Assembly: GCA_003615045.1 (NCBI GenBank)
Contig: ML014144.1
Span: 1 to 64,000 of the forward strand
Direction: 5' to 3'
From: Caulochytrium protostelioides
Lineage: Eukaryota; Chytridiomycota; Caulochytriomycetes; Caulochytriales; Caulochytriaceae
DNA: 64,000 nt
In this document: positions 9,914 through 19,980 of the stretch, piece by piece
Position numbering within the stretch: the stretch's first letter is position 1
Layout of the letters: the number at the start of each line of letters is the position of its first letter
Translations under genes and position numbers: made by a program
The notes under the pieces: generated by a model
Databases searched by the model: none
What the model saw: the letters and a program-made list of their open reading frames with translations, nothing else
What the model was told of the DNA's origin: nothing

Positions 9914-11737
9914 TTACGGATGAGCTATCAACGCTCGGTTTTCTAAGGTCGTTGAGCGATCGACATAGGAGACTAGCTTGACGGAGGACCAGCCCGCCTT
10001 TTTCAAGTAATGGACACGGCCAGCGTTAAGCAATTGTTTGGCTTTAAGACCCAGCAGTTCTCGCTCCTCAAAGGGAAGCCCAGACCAGTGCTCATCTTCC
10101 AGCGCCGCCTTGCTAGCCTCTGGTTCTGTAGCAGGGTCATTTCGATGGTTCGGATCGGCCGATGCTCCGGAATGCTCTTCGGCATGTTTGCGAGCACTGA
10201 ACGGAAGCACACGACCGCATGTAGCCCACGACGTCAGACTAACGAGCGTGTTAAAAACGTCCAGATCGGGCACCGGCGCATCGGGCGCGGGAAGAGCGAT
10301 TCCCAACGACTGAAGGTACTCCATCCCCACATAAGTAGATGGGTTGCAGACGTGGTGGCAGCACAATGCCACCACAATGCCGCTGCATCGCTTACTTGGC
10401 GAGCTCTCGCTGACAGCAGCCTCGAATTTGATCAAGCACCGCAAGGTCAGATCAGTGGCTGCACCACACAGATGCTTCGAGATGGCCATAACGTTCAACG
10501 CCGCTGCCGTTTCAGGGACGGCTTGAATGAAAGGTGCTGCGGCCAGGTTCAGGTCCTGGATGTCCATGGTCAAGCGCTGCAACTCTGGGTGCGACTCGTC
10601 AGCGGCGACTAGGCGGAGTTCTGCAGCATCGGTAGTAGCTGTAGCATCTACGACATGATCAACATCCGTGGGGGTTACAGCATCCGGAAGATTCGGCGAG
10701 TTCCGTGAACCGGTAGGTTGATTGTTGTTGTGTTGCTTGTCGAGCCAGTTCCGCATACAACCATCCCGCTTGTGCCTGAAATGTTGGCGGTCAACCAGTA
10801 AATACCGAACATCTGCTGGCGCGGTGCTGCGTGATGCACCGGTGTGGTACGCGATCGCGTGCTGGACACGCTCCGTCAGATCGCCCTTACCTGCGCCAAA
10901 GTCGACAAATACCCGAGAAAACGGAGGGCCCTCGGAGGCACCACCGATCCAGTCCAACTTTTCCATCCAATGCAGCAGGGCCCCTTGTTGACGAAGATGC
11001 TTGTTCTCTGGAGCCCTGCCGCCGCTAGTTTTCAGAGAAGAATGACACTGCTCTTCCACGGGCGCGCGGAGCTCGTGCTCGAGTGCCGTCGGGTGCTCAA
11101 CATGCCGCGAGAATGCCGCTTCGATCTGAGCCACATGCTGCTTGAACACGGCGAGTGGCAGGGACGGCAGCCAGCTCCGAATTAGCGGATCCGCCAGCGG
11201 CACGTCGCAGGGTTCCGACGCGTCCTGCAGTTGCTGCTGAAGCTCGTCCGCCTCCGGCGGAGTCGCCGCAGGTATCGACACGGGTACCGACCGAGACGGC
11301 GCGGGCTCCGGCTTGGTCAGGTACTGCCACGCCGGACGGATGACATTGACGCAGGAGGCATGCCAGGACGGCCGCGGCCGTTGGCGCGCGTTGCATTTGG
11401 CCATGTGGCGGTCCAGATCGGCTACGGCTACCGTGTGCTTAGGATCGAGCGGGCACAGGATGCGCTGCTGCGCGCACTTTGGGAACCGCTTGCGCTTGCG
11501 CTCCGTCCCTGGCGCGTTTGGTGCGGTGGTTGGAGCAACCGTGGGCATCGCGGGTGTCGGGGCATCAAGCGGGCGATGCTCGCCGCAGTAGAGGGATCCG
11601 TGGCGGACGAGCAGTCGGCACCAGCGGCCACGCTTCGTCACCCAGAAGTGGCACAGCGTGCGGCCGTCTGGGCCGACCGGCGGCGGCCGCTCAGGTGGCG
11701 GCGCCGACGCCGACGCCGCGGCAAGCTCGGCGCCCAT
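9914..11737 (-). CDS. TRM13: Trm13-type tRNA 2'-O-methyltransferase
   Basis: Methylates the ribose 2'-OH at position 4 of certain tRNAs with S-adenosylmethionine. The 607-residue protein opens with the two zinc fingers typical of Trm13. The first is CCCH-type (Cys29, Cys40, Cys51, His54 in LCHFWVTKRGRWC...YCGEH); the second is CHHC-type (Cys95, His101, His111, Cys115). The methyltransferase part follows, with the SAM-binding motif FVDFGAGKGDLTERV near residue 277, SKHLCGAATDLTLRCL near 410 and the family signature ALCCHHVCNPSTYVGMEYL near 450. Alanine/proline-rich and acidic inserts lengthen it relative to yeast Trm13 (about 475). It runs convergently with the proline-rich gene and divergently from the helicase gene. 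La and exportin-T, also tRNA-related, lie further along the window. Confidence 0.92.
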   Translation of the reverse strand: MGAELAAASASAPPPERPPPVGPDGRTLCHFWVTKRGRWCRLLVRHGSLYCGEHRPLDAPTPAMPTVAPTTAPNAPGTERKRKRFPKCAQQRILCPLDPKHTVAVADLDRHMAKCNARQRPRPSWHASCVNVIRPAWQYLTKPEPAPSRSVPVSIPAATPPEADELQQQLQDASEPCDVPLADPLIRSWLPSLPLAVFKQHVAQIEAAFSRHVEHPTALEHELRAPVEEQCHSSLKTSGGRAPENKHLRQQGALLHWMEKLDWIGGASEGPPFSRVFVDFGAGKGDLTERVQHAIAYHTGASRSTAPADVRYLLVDRQHFRHKRDGCMRNWLDKQHNNNQPTGSRNSPNLPDAVTPTDVDHVVDATATTDAAELRLVAADESHPELQRLTMDIQDLNLAAAPFIQAVPETAAALNVMAISKHLCGAATDLTLRCLIKFEAAVSESSPSKRCSGIVVALCCHHVCNPSTYVGMEYLQSLGIALPAPDAPVPDLDVFNTLVSLTSWATCGRVLPFSARKHAEEHSGASADPNHRNDPATEPEASKAALEDEHWSGLPFEERELLGLKAKQLLNAGRVHYLKKAGWSSVKLVSYVDRSTTLENRALIAHP

Positions 11738-12366
11738 AATGGAGATCGCACGTGGGCGGCGGGGTTTACAGTCAGCAGGCGGGGGTTCAGCTAATAGGCG
11801 GGTGTTCAGTCAACAGGCCGGGCGCGATGCGCTCACAGCAGAAATGAAAATCTGATGGTGGAAAAATCCTCATTGAAACGTTTTGACGCTGAGAGCGGAG
11901 GAGAGGCCGGCGGAGCAGAGACCCGTGATCGTCGCTGTGATGATGCCGCTTCGTTTTGCCGACGAGTCATGCCAGCGGCTCGGCTAGCAAAGGCTGAATA
12001 TCTGACAAAAAAAGCTCAGCCCTGTGGGTTGGCGTTCCGTGGTGGCGGCGCTTGATGACGGTGGACCCAGGGGCACGCCACCTTTGCTCGCCGTAAAAAT
12101 GTCCGACACCATTCGTCTCACGGCCATTTCTCCTTGCCACTCGACTCAGCGAGGACGATTCGGAGTGACAGTGACCCACGAGTCGAGCGTTGTCAGTATC
12201 AAGCGACGCAACAAACCATGCCAATGGTGCTGGTCGTGATGCAACGACCATTCGCGACTGACCCCTCTTCCTTCTCCATCATTGAATCATATCCGCTGCG
12301 ACAGCGAACTCCGACGGTGCCCCTCCGACGATTCTGACGCCGATCCCTGCGGAGGCGTACCCCAGG
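11738..12366. other. Divergent promoter region, Trm13 / DHX33-like
   Basis: A 629-base spacer between divergent starts, which must hold both promoters. No clear TATA box, repeat or further gene is seen. Confidence 0.4.
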
Positions 12367-14532
12367 ATGGGCCGCGCATCCAAAAGCAAGCGCCTCTTGG
12401 CCAGGCAGGGTATGAAGCAGAACGATCATGCATACTCGCAAGAAAAGGCCAGCATGAAGCGGCTTTTTGCCGTCGAGCCGTCACCAGCTGAGCCGCCGCC
12501 GACCCCGATGAAGAATGCGAAGAACTACCCTGCACCCCCAGCAACGGTTTCCCCAGCGACCGCGCACTCGGTATCGGTCGCCACCGCAAAGCGCCGCGAC
12601 CACGTCGCGAGCAACCCCGAAGCTGAAGTAGCGCTGTCGGCGCTTCAACAGTCGCGGCGGAGCCTGCCTATCTACACGGCGCGCACACAGCTCATCAACC
12701 AGATCCGCGGGTCGACGAATCTAGTCATTGTCGGCGAGACCGGTTCGGGAAAGACCACTCAGATTCCGCAGTATATCTACGAGGCGGGCATTCTCGGGCC
12801 TAACGCAATAGTTGCTATCACGCAGCCGCGTCGTGTCGCCGCCACCTCGATTGCGGCCCGTGTCGCCCAGGAAATGGGCGGCAAGCTCGGCGAGAAGGTC
12901 GGCTACAGTATCCGCTTTGACGACTGCACCTCGTCGGAGACCCAGATTAAGTACATGACGGACGGCATGTTGCTGCGCGAGTTTCTCAACGACCCGCTGA
13001 TCCGCAAGTACAAAGTCGTGATTCTCGACGAGTGTCACGAGCGCACGCTGCGCAACGATATCCTGCTGGGCATGCTGAAGGGCCTCCAGAAGACGGGCAA
13101 GCGCCCGGACCTGAAGATTATTGCCATGTCGGCGACCCTCAACGCCGATCAGTTCGCGAGCTTTCTTGATGCGCCCGTCCTCTATGTCGCGGGGCGGCAG
13201 TACCCGGTGTCCATCTATCACACTGAAAAGCGCCAGAGCGATTATCTGGACGCCGTGTATGTGACGCTGTTCCAGATTCACCGGACCGAGCCGCCGGGCG
13301 ACATCCTAGTGTTCCTGACGGGCCAGGAAGAGATTGAATCCTTGGCGGAACTGATGGAATCTACGCGACGTGTCATGCCGCCGGACATACCGGATTTGCT
13401 GGTGCTGCCGCTGTATGCGGCCCTGCCCGCGTCACAGCAATCCAGTATCTTTGGGCCGACACCGCCGGGCACGCGGAAAGTCGTTCTGGCGACCAACATT
13501 GCCGAAACATCGATCACGATCCCCAATATTCGCTATGTGATCGATGCGGGTCTGTCCAAGACGAAGAGCTATCAAGCCCGTTTGCTGATGGACACGCTGG
13601 AGGTGATGCCCATTTCGCAGAGCGCTGCGCGCCAGCGTGCCGGGCGCGCAGGCCGTGACGGCCCTGGCGTGTGCTACCGCGTCTACACCGAGCAGGGCTT
13701 CCAGTCGCTGGACGAGGAGACTGATGCGGAGATCAAGCGGTGCAACCTCGCCAGTGTCGTCCTTCTGCTGTTTGCGACGGGCGTCACGGACATCATGAAC
13801 TTTGACTTCCTCGAACCACCACCACGAGACGCGTTGCGGGGCGCGCTTGCGCAGCTCTTGTTCCTGGGGGCGTTCGACAGCAGGAGCGGCAGCGTCACGC
13901 CGCTCGGTATCCGGATGGCAGAGTTTCCGCTCGACCCACCGCTGGCGCGGGTCCTCATTGCGAGTGCAGATCTCGGGTGCACAAGCGAAGTTATCGACAT
14001 CCTCAGTCTACTCAGTATGGACAGCGTCTTCTATGCGCCCGTCGAGAAGCGTGAGCAAGCCGCCGAGGCACGCCACCCCCTGATCAACTACGAGGGTGAC
14101 CATCTGACGCTGCTCAAGGTCATGCGCGACTACCTTGCGGCCAAGGATCCGGCCAAGTTCTGCACCCAGTTCTTTGTAAGTCTTCGGTCGATGCGCCAGG
14201 CTGCCGACATCAGGCAGCAGCTGCGCGAGTTTACGGCGCAGCGCGGGATGGATCCCGATCTGTCCTGCGACGGGATGCTTTATACCGAATCGATCATTCG
14301 CTGCTTCCTTTCCGGCTTCAGCAACAATATGGCCCTGCTCCAAACCGACGGGCGCTACCAGACCGTCCAGGGCCAGCACATGGTCCAGATCCACCCGACC
14401 TCGGTGCTGTTTGGACGCAAAACGCCGTGCGTTTTCTACAATGAGATGATTCATACGACGCGCACCTTCCTGCGCGGCGTCTCGGCCGTGCACCCCGACT
14501 GGCTTGACTTTGGCTCGATGGATACTCGGTAA
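12367..14532 (+). CDS. DHX33-like DEAH/RHA-family RNA helicase with a DECH box
   Basis: ATP-dependent RNA helicase of the DEAH/RHA family, 721 residues. After a basic N-terminus come motif I GETGSGKT (123-130), Ia TQPRRVAA, motif II DECH (221-224), motif III MSATL (about 254), IV ILVFLTGQEEIE, V TNIAETSITI and VI QRAGRAGRDGPG. The HA2/winged-helix region and the OB-fold region (SVLFGRKTPCVFYNEMI) follow. The RSLPIYTARTQLI opening, the spacing and the short C-terminus match DHX33 (ribosome biogenesis, nucleolar) better than Prp2/16/22/43, which have long N-termini or other insert patterns; the DHX33 assignment is from overall similarity. Motif II reads DECH rather than DEAH (codons GAC GAG TGT CAC). 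Start at 12367: good context and no upstream in-frame ATG recognised. Confidence 0.88.
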   Translation: MGRASKSKRLLARQGMKQNDHAYSQEKASMKRLFAVEPSPAEPPPTPMKNAKNYPAPPATVSPATAHSVSVATAKRRDHVASNPEAEVALSALQQSRRSLPIYTARTQLINQIRGSTNLVIVGETGSGKTTQIPQYIYEAGILGPNAIVAITQPRRVAATSIAARVAQEMGGKLGEKVGYSIRFDDCTSSETQIKYMTDGMLLREFLNDPLIRKYKVVILDECHERTLRNDILLGMLKGLQKTGKRPDLKIIAMSATLNADQFASFLDAPVLYVAGRQYPVSIYHTEKRQSDYLDAVYVTLFQIHRTEPPGDILVFLTGQEEIESLAELMESTRRVMPPDIPDLLVLPLYAALPASQQSSIFGPTPPGTRKVVLATNIAETSITIPNIRYVIDAGLSKTKSYQARLLMDTLEVMPISQSAARQRAGRAGRDGPGVCYRVYTEQGFQSLDEETDAEIKRCNLASVVLLLFATGVTDIMNFDFLEPPPRDALRGALAQLLFLGAFDSRSGSVTPLGIRMAEFPLDPPLARVLIASADLGCTSEVIDILSLLSMDSVFYAPVEKREQAAEARHPLINYEGDHLTLLKVMRDYLAAKDPAKFCTQFFVSLRSMRQAADIRQQLREFTAQRGMDPDLSCDGMLYTESIIRCFLSGFSNNMALLQTDGRYQTVQGQHMVQIHPTSVLFGRKTPCVFYNEMIHTTRTFLRGVSAVHPDWLDFGSMDTR

Positions 14533-15105
14533 CCCTCGTGTTCCTCGTGCTTCGCGTCGGCGTCAACTGCGTTATCTAAAGCATGATATCCTTTTAGTTA
14601 TAGATGTTCGCGGGGTCCTTCGCTCATGCCCATCCCTCATCATGGGGTCAATGGTGGTCCTCGTCTGTCAAGCGCAGGGCCCTCCCTCTCTGTGATGTCT
14701 GACTCACGAGCCTGCCCTTGAGACGGCGATCATGGATGGCCTCCCCCGGCGGCGGTCTCCGACGCTGCCGAGACGGCTTGTGGTTGTATGAGGCTTGTTG
14801 TGCGTGTCAAAACAGGGGCGTTTGGCGCATCGCCAGCGTGGCGTAAGAGCTCGGTGCACCGTCCAGCACGGGGGTGCTTGTAGCGGTGCTTTCCTTCCCT
14901 TTCCTTATTTATCTTATGTTCTTTTGCGGTACGGGTCAGGGTCGTATAGTCCGCATTGACGAGCGCCTCTCGTGCCCGTAGCATGCTCGCACATCGCGCA
15001 TAGTCACCGCACGTGCATGCGTTCGACCCGATCCTGTTCTCCTTACCCCTTTCCCCTATCGTGGCTTCGTCTCTCGTGGACCGCTGCGGCCGCGCTGACG
15101 GGACA
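14533..15105. other. Intergenic, MSH6 upstream region
   Basis: Tandem-gene spacer of about 570 bases. It contains a pyrimidine-rich, AT-leaning patch (CCTTCCCTTTCCTTATTTAT near 14890) about 250 bases before MSH6, and nothing that codes. Confidence 0.4.
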
Positions 15106-15159
15106 ATGTTGGGGTCTCCTCATCGCCAGACGCCAACCAAAGCCACGGCCGCCGGGAAA

Positions 15160-18100
15160 ATGGCGACGCCGGGCAAGCAGCGCTCCCTGCTGTCCTTCTT
15201 TGGCAAATCGCCGGCTTCGGCATCATCCACCAAAACCGCCCCGGCGATCTCGCTGACCCCGGCATCGCAGCCCTTCTCGCAGGGTCCAGCCGCAGCCAGC
15301 GGCCCCCCGTCGCCGATCCGTCCATACCAACGACAGGATGCTGCGGCCTCCGCTTTTCTAACACGTTGTGCCGGCGCCCCGGCCAAGGCGTCAGCATCCC
15401 CGGCCACAGAGGGCGCCTGGATGCTCGGATCGCCGCCGGCGTCGTTTCCGGAGCGGTCGCAAGCGTCCTCCATCGGGATCGCATGCTCGCAGGTCATCAA
15501 TGAGCCGGCCTGGGCGGAGCCGATCACGGAAGAGGATCTCGACTTGGATTCCCTGGATGCGTCCGTGGTGCAAGTTCCTGCAGCGGTCCCCGTGGACACG
15601 ACGTCGTCGCGGCCGAAACGCGCGCGACAACGGATTCTCTCCGATGATTCGAGTGACGACGAGCCGCTGGCCCACGTGCGCCGCAAACGCTATCACGCCA
15701 GCGGCGGCGACGACGACGATGGCGACGGTGATTACCCTGCGGATGTGGCGCCCGCGGCAGGCGCGGCGAGCGACGATTCGGAACAAGAAATGCTGATCCA
15801 GCGGTTCCGCAAGTCGCGGGCGGCGGCGGCGTCCTCGCCGCGGGCGCCGTTCGTCGGCCCCGGACAGCGCCCGATGCCGTCGTCGCCGGGCGTCCGTCCG
15901 AGTGCCTCCGAATCCGCCGATCGAGCTCGTGACCGCTGCGAGGAAGGCGCACCATCTTCGATCCCGGGCTCGGGGCTGCCGGGCGCTGCCTTGTCCGACT
16001 ATACGTTCTCCCGGCCGGACTTGGAAGAGAGCCTGGATGCGGCGCAGATCAAGGATCTCCGTTCGCAGTTGGCGAACCGCGATCGCGACACGCGCGGCGT
16101 CGCGGGACGGGGGGTGGCCTCTGCGGACGCGACCCGTCTCTCGATGGCCGCGGACCGCGTCGATGCGTTCTGCACGCGCAATGCCGAGCGCTACAGCTGG
16201 CTCGCGCACATCAAGGACGCCGACGGCCATCCCGAGGGCCATCCCGAGTATGATCCGCGCACGCTGTACATTCCGCCGTCCGCGTGGCGGTCGATGTCCT
16301 CGTTCGAGAAGCAGTACTGGGAAGTCAAGTGCACGCACTGGGACTCGTTGGTCTTTTTCAAAAAGGGCAAATTCTACGAGCTTTACGAGAAGGACGCCCG
16401 CATCGCACACCAGGAGTTCGGTTGGAAGATAACGGACCGCGTCAACATGGCAATGGCTGGCGTGCCTGAGAGCAAGTTCGAGTTCTGGGCTTCGCAGGCG
16501 ATTGGCGCGGGCTACAAGGTCGCACGCGTCGACCAGCTCGAGACCGCTCTGGGCAAGTCACTGCGCGACCGCGGCGAGCTAACGCCCGTGAAGGCCGCGG
16601 GCGCCGCAAGCGACAAGATCATCCGCCGCGAGCTGACATGCGTGCTGACGTGCGGCACGCTCACAGATCCTGACATGCTGACGTCCGATATGCATACCTA
16701 CTGCCTGGCCTTAAGGGAGCGCATCGCTTGCGACCCGGTGACGAAGGCGGAGACCGTGTACGTCGGTGTGGCCTTTGTCGACACCGCGACGGCCGCGTTC
16801 AGTCTCACGTGGGCTGCCGACGGGATGGACCGGATCCAGCTCGAAACGTTGCTGCTGCAGCTGACGCCGCGCGAGGTCGTGCTGGTGAAGGGCCAAACGT
16901 CAGCATCGACGATGCGCCTGCTTCGTAGCACGCTGCCGGCTGGCACGGTTTTCAATACGCTGTCCGACGGCAAGGAGTTCTGGGATGCCGAGACCACGCG
17001 CCGCGAACTCCGACAGGACGCCGTGTTTGGCTTGGACGAAGCGGCTTGGCCCGCCGTCCTCCAAACGCTGGTCGGCCAGATGCTTGCGGCGCAGGACATG
17101 GCCTCGTTGGACGCGGCGTCGGACGGCGCCGCGCCACCGGACCAGGCCGCAGCCCCATTGGCCCTTTCGTCCCTGGGTGGCTTGATCTCTTATCTGCGCG
17201 ACTTGAAGATCGACGGGCCGCTGCTGTCCGCGCGCAACTTTACGCGGTACCACCCATTGCACCAGCGGGGCCAAGACCATCTGATCTTAGATGGCCAGAC
17301 GCTGCTCAATCTCGAGATCTTCCACAACTCGGCGGACGGCACCGCCAGGGGCACGCTCTTCGAGATGCTCAATCACTGCATCACGCCGGCGGGCAAGCGC
17401 AAGATGCAGCGGTGGATCTGCCATCCGCTGCGCCACCCGGCGGCGATCTCGGCCCGGCTGAACGCCATCCACGACCTCGAACAGCATCCGGAGCTCTATG
17501 ACTTCCTGCATCGCCACCTGGCTAAGCTGCCCGACCTCGAGCGCATCGTGTGCCGCGTCCATGCCGGCACGTGCTCGGCCCGCGACTTCGTTACAGCCGT
17601 GCATACCTTCGAGCGGCTACTGTCGGACCTTTGGGACCGCACGGACCCCTGGCTCGCAGACGCGACATCGCTCGAATCGACACTGCTGCAGGCTTTGCTG
17701 CAAGGCCGGCGTGCGCCAATGCCGGCGGTCCGCGCGGCACTCGCGGAGATCCAGGCGCGCATGCATCTGGCGCAGTCCTCGACCGAGAACGCGTGGATCG
17801 CACGGTCGGGCCACAATGCGCTGATCGATCAGGCCCAAGCGGGCGTCGATGCTATCGAGCAGGAAATGGACCAGTACCGCCGCGATCAAGCGCGCGCCCT
17901 CGCGTGCCGCGATGTCGTCTACCACCACCACGGCAAAGAATTGTTCCAGCTCGAAGTCCCCGCGAAAATCAAGGTGCCGGCTTCGTGGATCAAGATGGGT
18001 CATACCCAGAAAATCACCCGGTACTGGAACCCGACGCTGTCCAATGCGTCGATCGCCATGCAGGAAGCCAACGAGCGCCTCCAAGACGCGCTGCGCGTCT

Positions 18101-19161
18101 TCCGCCTCGAGATGATGCAGTTTTTTGACACGCTGTACAGTGCGTGGCTGGACCTCGTGGACCGGACGGCCGATCTCGATTGCCTGATGAGTCTCTTCGA
18201 GGCCCGTCGCCACATGGGGTATCCCAACTGCCGCCCCGAGCTGGTCGAGGCCAAGACCGAGGCGGCGATCTTTGAGTGCGAGGGGCTGCGCCACCCGCTC
18301 ATCGGCACCGCGTATGCGATGGCGGCGTGCCGGCGGGACCCGATCCCGAATGATATCGTGCTCGCTGACCCGGGCGCGTCCAGCCTCGATCCGGGCAGCG
18401 GCCGCATCGCGCTGATCACGGGACCCAACATGGGCGGCAAGTCGACGACCTTGCGCCAGACGTGTATCGCGGCGATCCTCGCCCAGATTGGCTCCTATGT
18501 GCCGGCCACGCGCTGCCGCTTGTCGCCGATCGACCAGATTTTCTGTCGCCTCGGCGCGTCCGACAACATCATGAAGGGCCACTCGACGTTCATGGTCGAG
18601 CTGACCGAGACGGCCAAGATCCTGCAGGAGGCGACGCCGCAGTCGCTCGTTGTGCTGGACGAGCTGGGCCGCGGAACCTCGACCTTCGACGGCTACGCGA
18701 TCGCGTATGCGACGCTCATGCATCTCGCCCTGCGCAACCGATGCTTGGGTCTGTTTAGCACACACTACCACACCTTGTGCGATGATGTCGTCGGGGTCCC
18801 CGTGGTCCGGCCGATGTATATGGATTTCGAGGCCAACCCGGCGACGCAGGACATCACGTTCCTGTACAAACTCGTCCCCGGCGTGTGCCACGAATCCCAC
18901 GGCATGCGGGTCGCCGCGATGGCCGGCCTGCCGTCGGAGCTGGTGGCGCATGCGTGCCGCATGTCACGCATGTTCCAGGCCGAGATGCCCCAGCGAGACG
19001 CCGCCACCGAGCAGCGCAACACCCTTTGCGATGTGCAGACCCAGAGCCTATTTGCCACCATCGCCTCGGCCCTGACAACGTCGCTGCCATCCACCAATCC
19101 CATCTGCTTGAAGCGAGTCTACCGGGCGCTCCATGCCCCAAAGGTCGCGTCCTCCCTTTGA
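15160..19161 (+). CDS. MSH6: DNA mismatch repair protein MSH6
   Basis: MutS homologue that pairs with MSH2 (MutS-alpha) to recognise base-base mismatches and small loops. The chosen start gives MATPGKQRSLLSFFGKSP, which places the PCNA-binding QxxLLxFF box at residues 7-14 as in other MSH6 proteins; an in-frame ATG 54 bases upstream (15106) is possible. Residues 20-350 are disordered and acidic. The mismatch-binding domain has the Phe-x-Glu wedge in KGKFYELYEKDA (about 403) followed by the MSH6-type ITDRVNMAMAGVPESKF. The connector, lever and clamp follow. The ATPase has Walker A GPNMGGKSTT (about 1088), DNIMKGHSTFMVE, Walker B VVLDELGRGTSTFDG (about 1165) and FSTHYH. The 1333-residue length is normal. 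A decayed Fanzor-like copy begins about 50 bases beyond its stop codon, tail to tail. Confidence 0.96.
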   Translation: MATPGKQRSLLSFFGKSPASASSTKTAPAISLTPASQPFSQGPAAASGPPSPIRPYQRQDAAASAFLTRCAGAPAKASASPATEGAWMLGSPPASFPERSQASSIGIACSQVINEPAWAEPITEEDLDLDSLDASVVQVPAAVPVDTTSSRPKRARQRILSDDSSDDEPLAHVRRKRYHASGGDDDDGDGDYPADVAPAAGAASDDSEQEMLIQRFRKSRAAAASSPRAPFVGPGQRPMPSSPGVRPSASESADRARDRCEEGAPSSIPGSGLPGAALSDYTFSRPDLEESLDAAQIKDLRSQLANRDRDTRGVAGRGVASADATRLSMAADRVDAFCTRNAERYSWLAHIKDADGHPEGHPEYDPRTLYIPPSAWRSMSSFEKQYWEVKCTHWDSLVFFKKGKFYELYEKDARIAHQEFGWKITDRVNMAMAGVPESKFEFWASQAIGAGYKVARVDQLETALGKSLRDRGELTPVKAAGAASDKIIRRELTCVLTCGTLTDPDMLTSDMHTYCLALRERIACDPVTKAETVYVGVAFVDTATAAFSLTWAADGMDRIQLETLLLQLTPREVVLVKGQTSASTMRLLRSTLPAGTVFNTLSDGKEFWDAETTRRELRQDAVFGLDEAAWPAVLQTLVGQMLAAQDMASLDAASDGAAPPDQAAAPLALSSLGGLISYLRDLKIDGPLLSARNFTRYHPLHQRGQDHLILDGQTLLNLEIFHNSADGTARGTLFEMLNHCITPAGKRKMQRWICHPLRHPAAISARLNAIHDLEQHPELYDFLHRHLAKLPDLERIVCRVHAGTCSARDFVTAVHTFERLLSDLWDRTDPWLADATSLESTLLQALLQGRRAPMPAVRAALAEIQARMHLAQSSTENAWIARSGHNALIDQAQAGVDAIEQEMDQYRRDQARALACRDVVYHHHGKELFQLEVPAKIKVPASWIKMGHTQKITRYWNPTLSNASIAMQEANERLQDALRVFRLEMMQFFDTLYSAWLDLVDRTADLDCLMSLFEARRHMGYPNCRPELVEAKTEAAIFECEGLRHPLIGTAYAMAACRRDPIPNDIVLADPGASSLDPGSGRIALITGPNMGGKSTTLRQTCIAAILAQIGSYVPATRCRLSPIDQIFCRLGASDNIMKGHSTFMVELTETAKILQEATPQSLVVLDELGRGTSTFDGYAIAYATLMHLALRNRCLGLFSTHYHTLCDDVVGVPVVRPMYMDFEANPATQDITFLYKLVPGVCHESHGMRVAAMAGLPSELVAHACRMSRMFQAEMPQRDAATEQRNTLCDVQTQSLFATIASALTTSLPSTNPICLKRVYRALHAPKVASSL

Positions 19162-19209
19162 AGACGGTTCTCATCTCAGCGCGGTCACAGCTCGTTGACT
19201 ATATTTTTT

Positions 19210-19828
19210 AATGAATACATGTGCTCATATATATAGGCCCCACCTTACCTAAGGCGAACACCATCCCCTCCGTAGTGCCCCCGCCGCTGCCCCGCCCCTC
19301 TCCCCAGGTGTCCCCCAAAGCAGCAGTCCGCATTAGGGTTATCGCCGAATGAGCTTGTCGACCACGGGCTGCAGTGGGGCTCGCCCGGGGATGTGGCATA
19401 GCGCCGCAGGTCTGACGGGCAAGGCCAGGCTGCGTCGGATATTCATGCGGCAATGAGATCTCGGTTCACAAACTTGCCGTTGGTGGCATTACACCACAGC
19501 AAACCTCGGACCACGGTCCCCTTGCGCCGGCGTTGCCCTTTTTTAGGACCCCAATCGTCTTGGCGACCCCGGTCCTGCGGACCTGGTCGACCGCCCTTGA
19601 CATGATTGGGTAGGTGCCCGCCCGGGACGCGCGAGAGATCGGCACGGCCGTCGTGTCCCGGATTTGCACCTTTGTCAGGTGTAGATCCACCGATTTTTCT
19701 GGGCATGCACCTGGTCCGTTCAGAACTTGTCGACAAGGACGGTGCCGAAACGCTGGCCGCACGCCTGGTACGCCCGAGCTGTTGGAACGGTGATCTCGCC
19801 TTAGTCGCCGCGGGCAAACTTAAAAGCA
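19210..19828 (-). mobile_element. Decayed Fanzor-like element, RuvC C-terminal third (copy C)
   Basis: The longest copy, on the minus strand. Reading from about 19828, the remnant gives KFARGD, stop, GEITVPTARAYQACGQRFGT, VLVDKF, stop, then after frameshifts KGTVVRGLLWCNATNGKFVN and RDLIAA. At that point a one-base loss relative to copy B (GCCGCATGAATATCC against GCCGCGTTCAACATCC) makes a TGA. The order VPTxRxYQ / VLVDxFRT / RGLLWC / NRDLxAAxNI is that of the C-terminal half of Fanzor proteins. It is preceded immediately by a trinucleotide microsatellite, and the N-terminal part of the protein is absent. The final 115 bases of shared 3' sequence are about 95% identical to copy A, and the six differences are all transitions. 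Clearly non-functional as protein. Confidence 0.7.
19443..19828 (-). pseudogene. Fanzor-like nuclease pseudogene, several stops and frameshifts
   Basis: Coding remnant of copy C. In the first frame at least three stops fall within about 50 codons (after FARGD, after VLVDKF and after RWIYT). The frame then shifts to the one carrying QDRGRQDDWGPKKGQRRRKG and NRDLIAA. It is recognisable only by alignment with copy B and family motifs. Confidence 0.62.
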
Positions 19829-19884
19829 CCTAGCAGCTTTAGGGACATTACTTTCTCTAGTAATGATGATCATGATCATGGTCG

Positions 19885-19964
<80 letters not shown>
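19885..19964. repeat. (TCA)n trinucleotide microsatellite
   Basis: About 27 uninterrupted copies of TCA/ATG-type trinucleotide, flanked on the left by imperfect GAT/CAT units. It lies between the 5' break of Fanzor-like copy C and the 3' end of the Mei4-like gene. It is open in all frames, which explains the poly-Met and poly-His shadows here; it is not coding. Confidence 0.95.
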
Positions 19965-19980
19965 GAAAGAGTGTGGCGAG

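Noticed and set aside
17617-18951. 444-codon open frame antisense to MSH6
   Set aside because: It is a shadow of the GC-rich MSH6 coding strand. It has no recognisable domain, and the plus-strand gene is certain.
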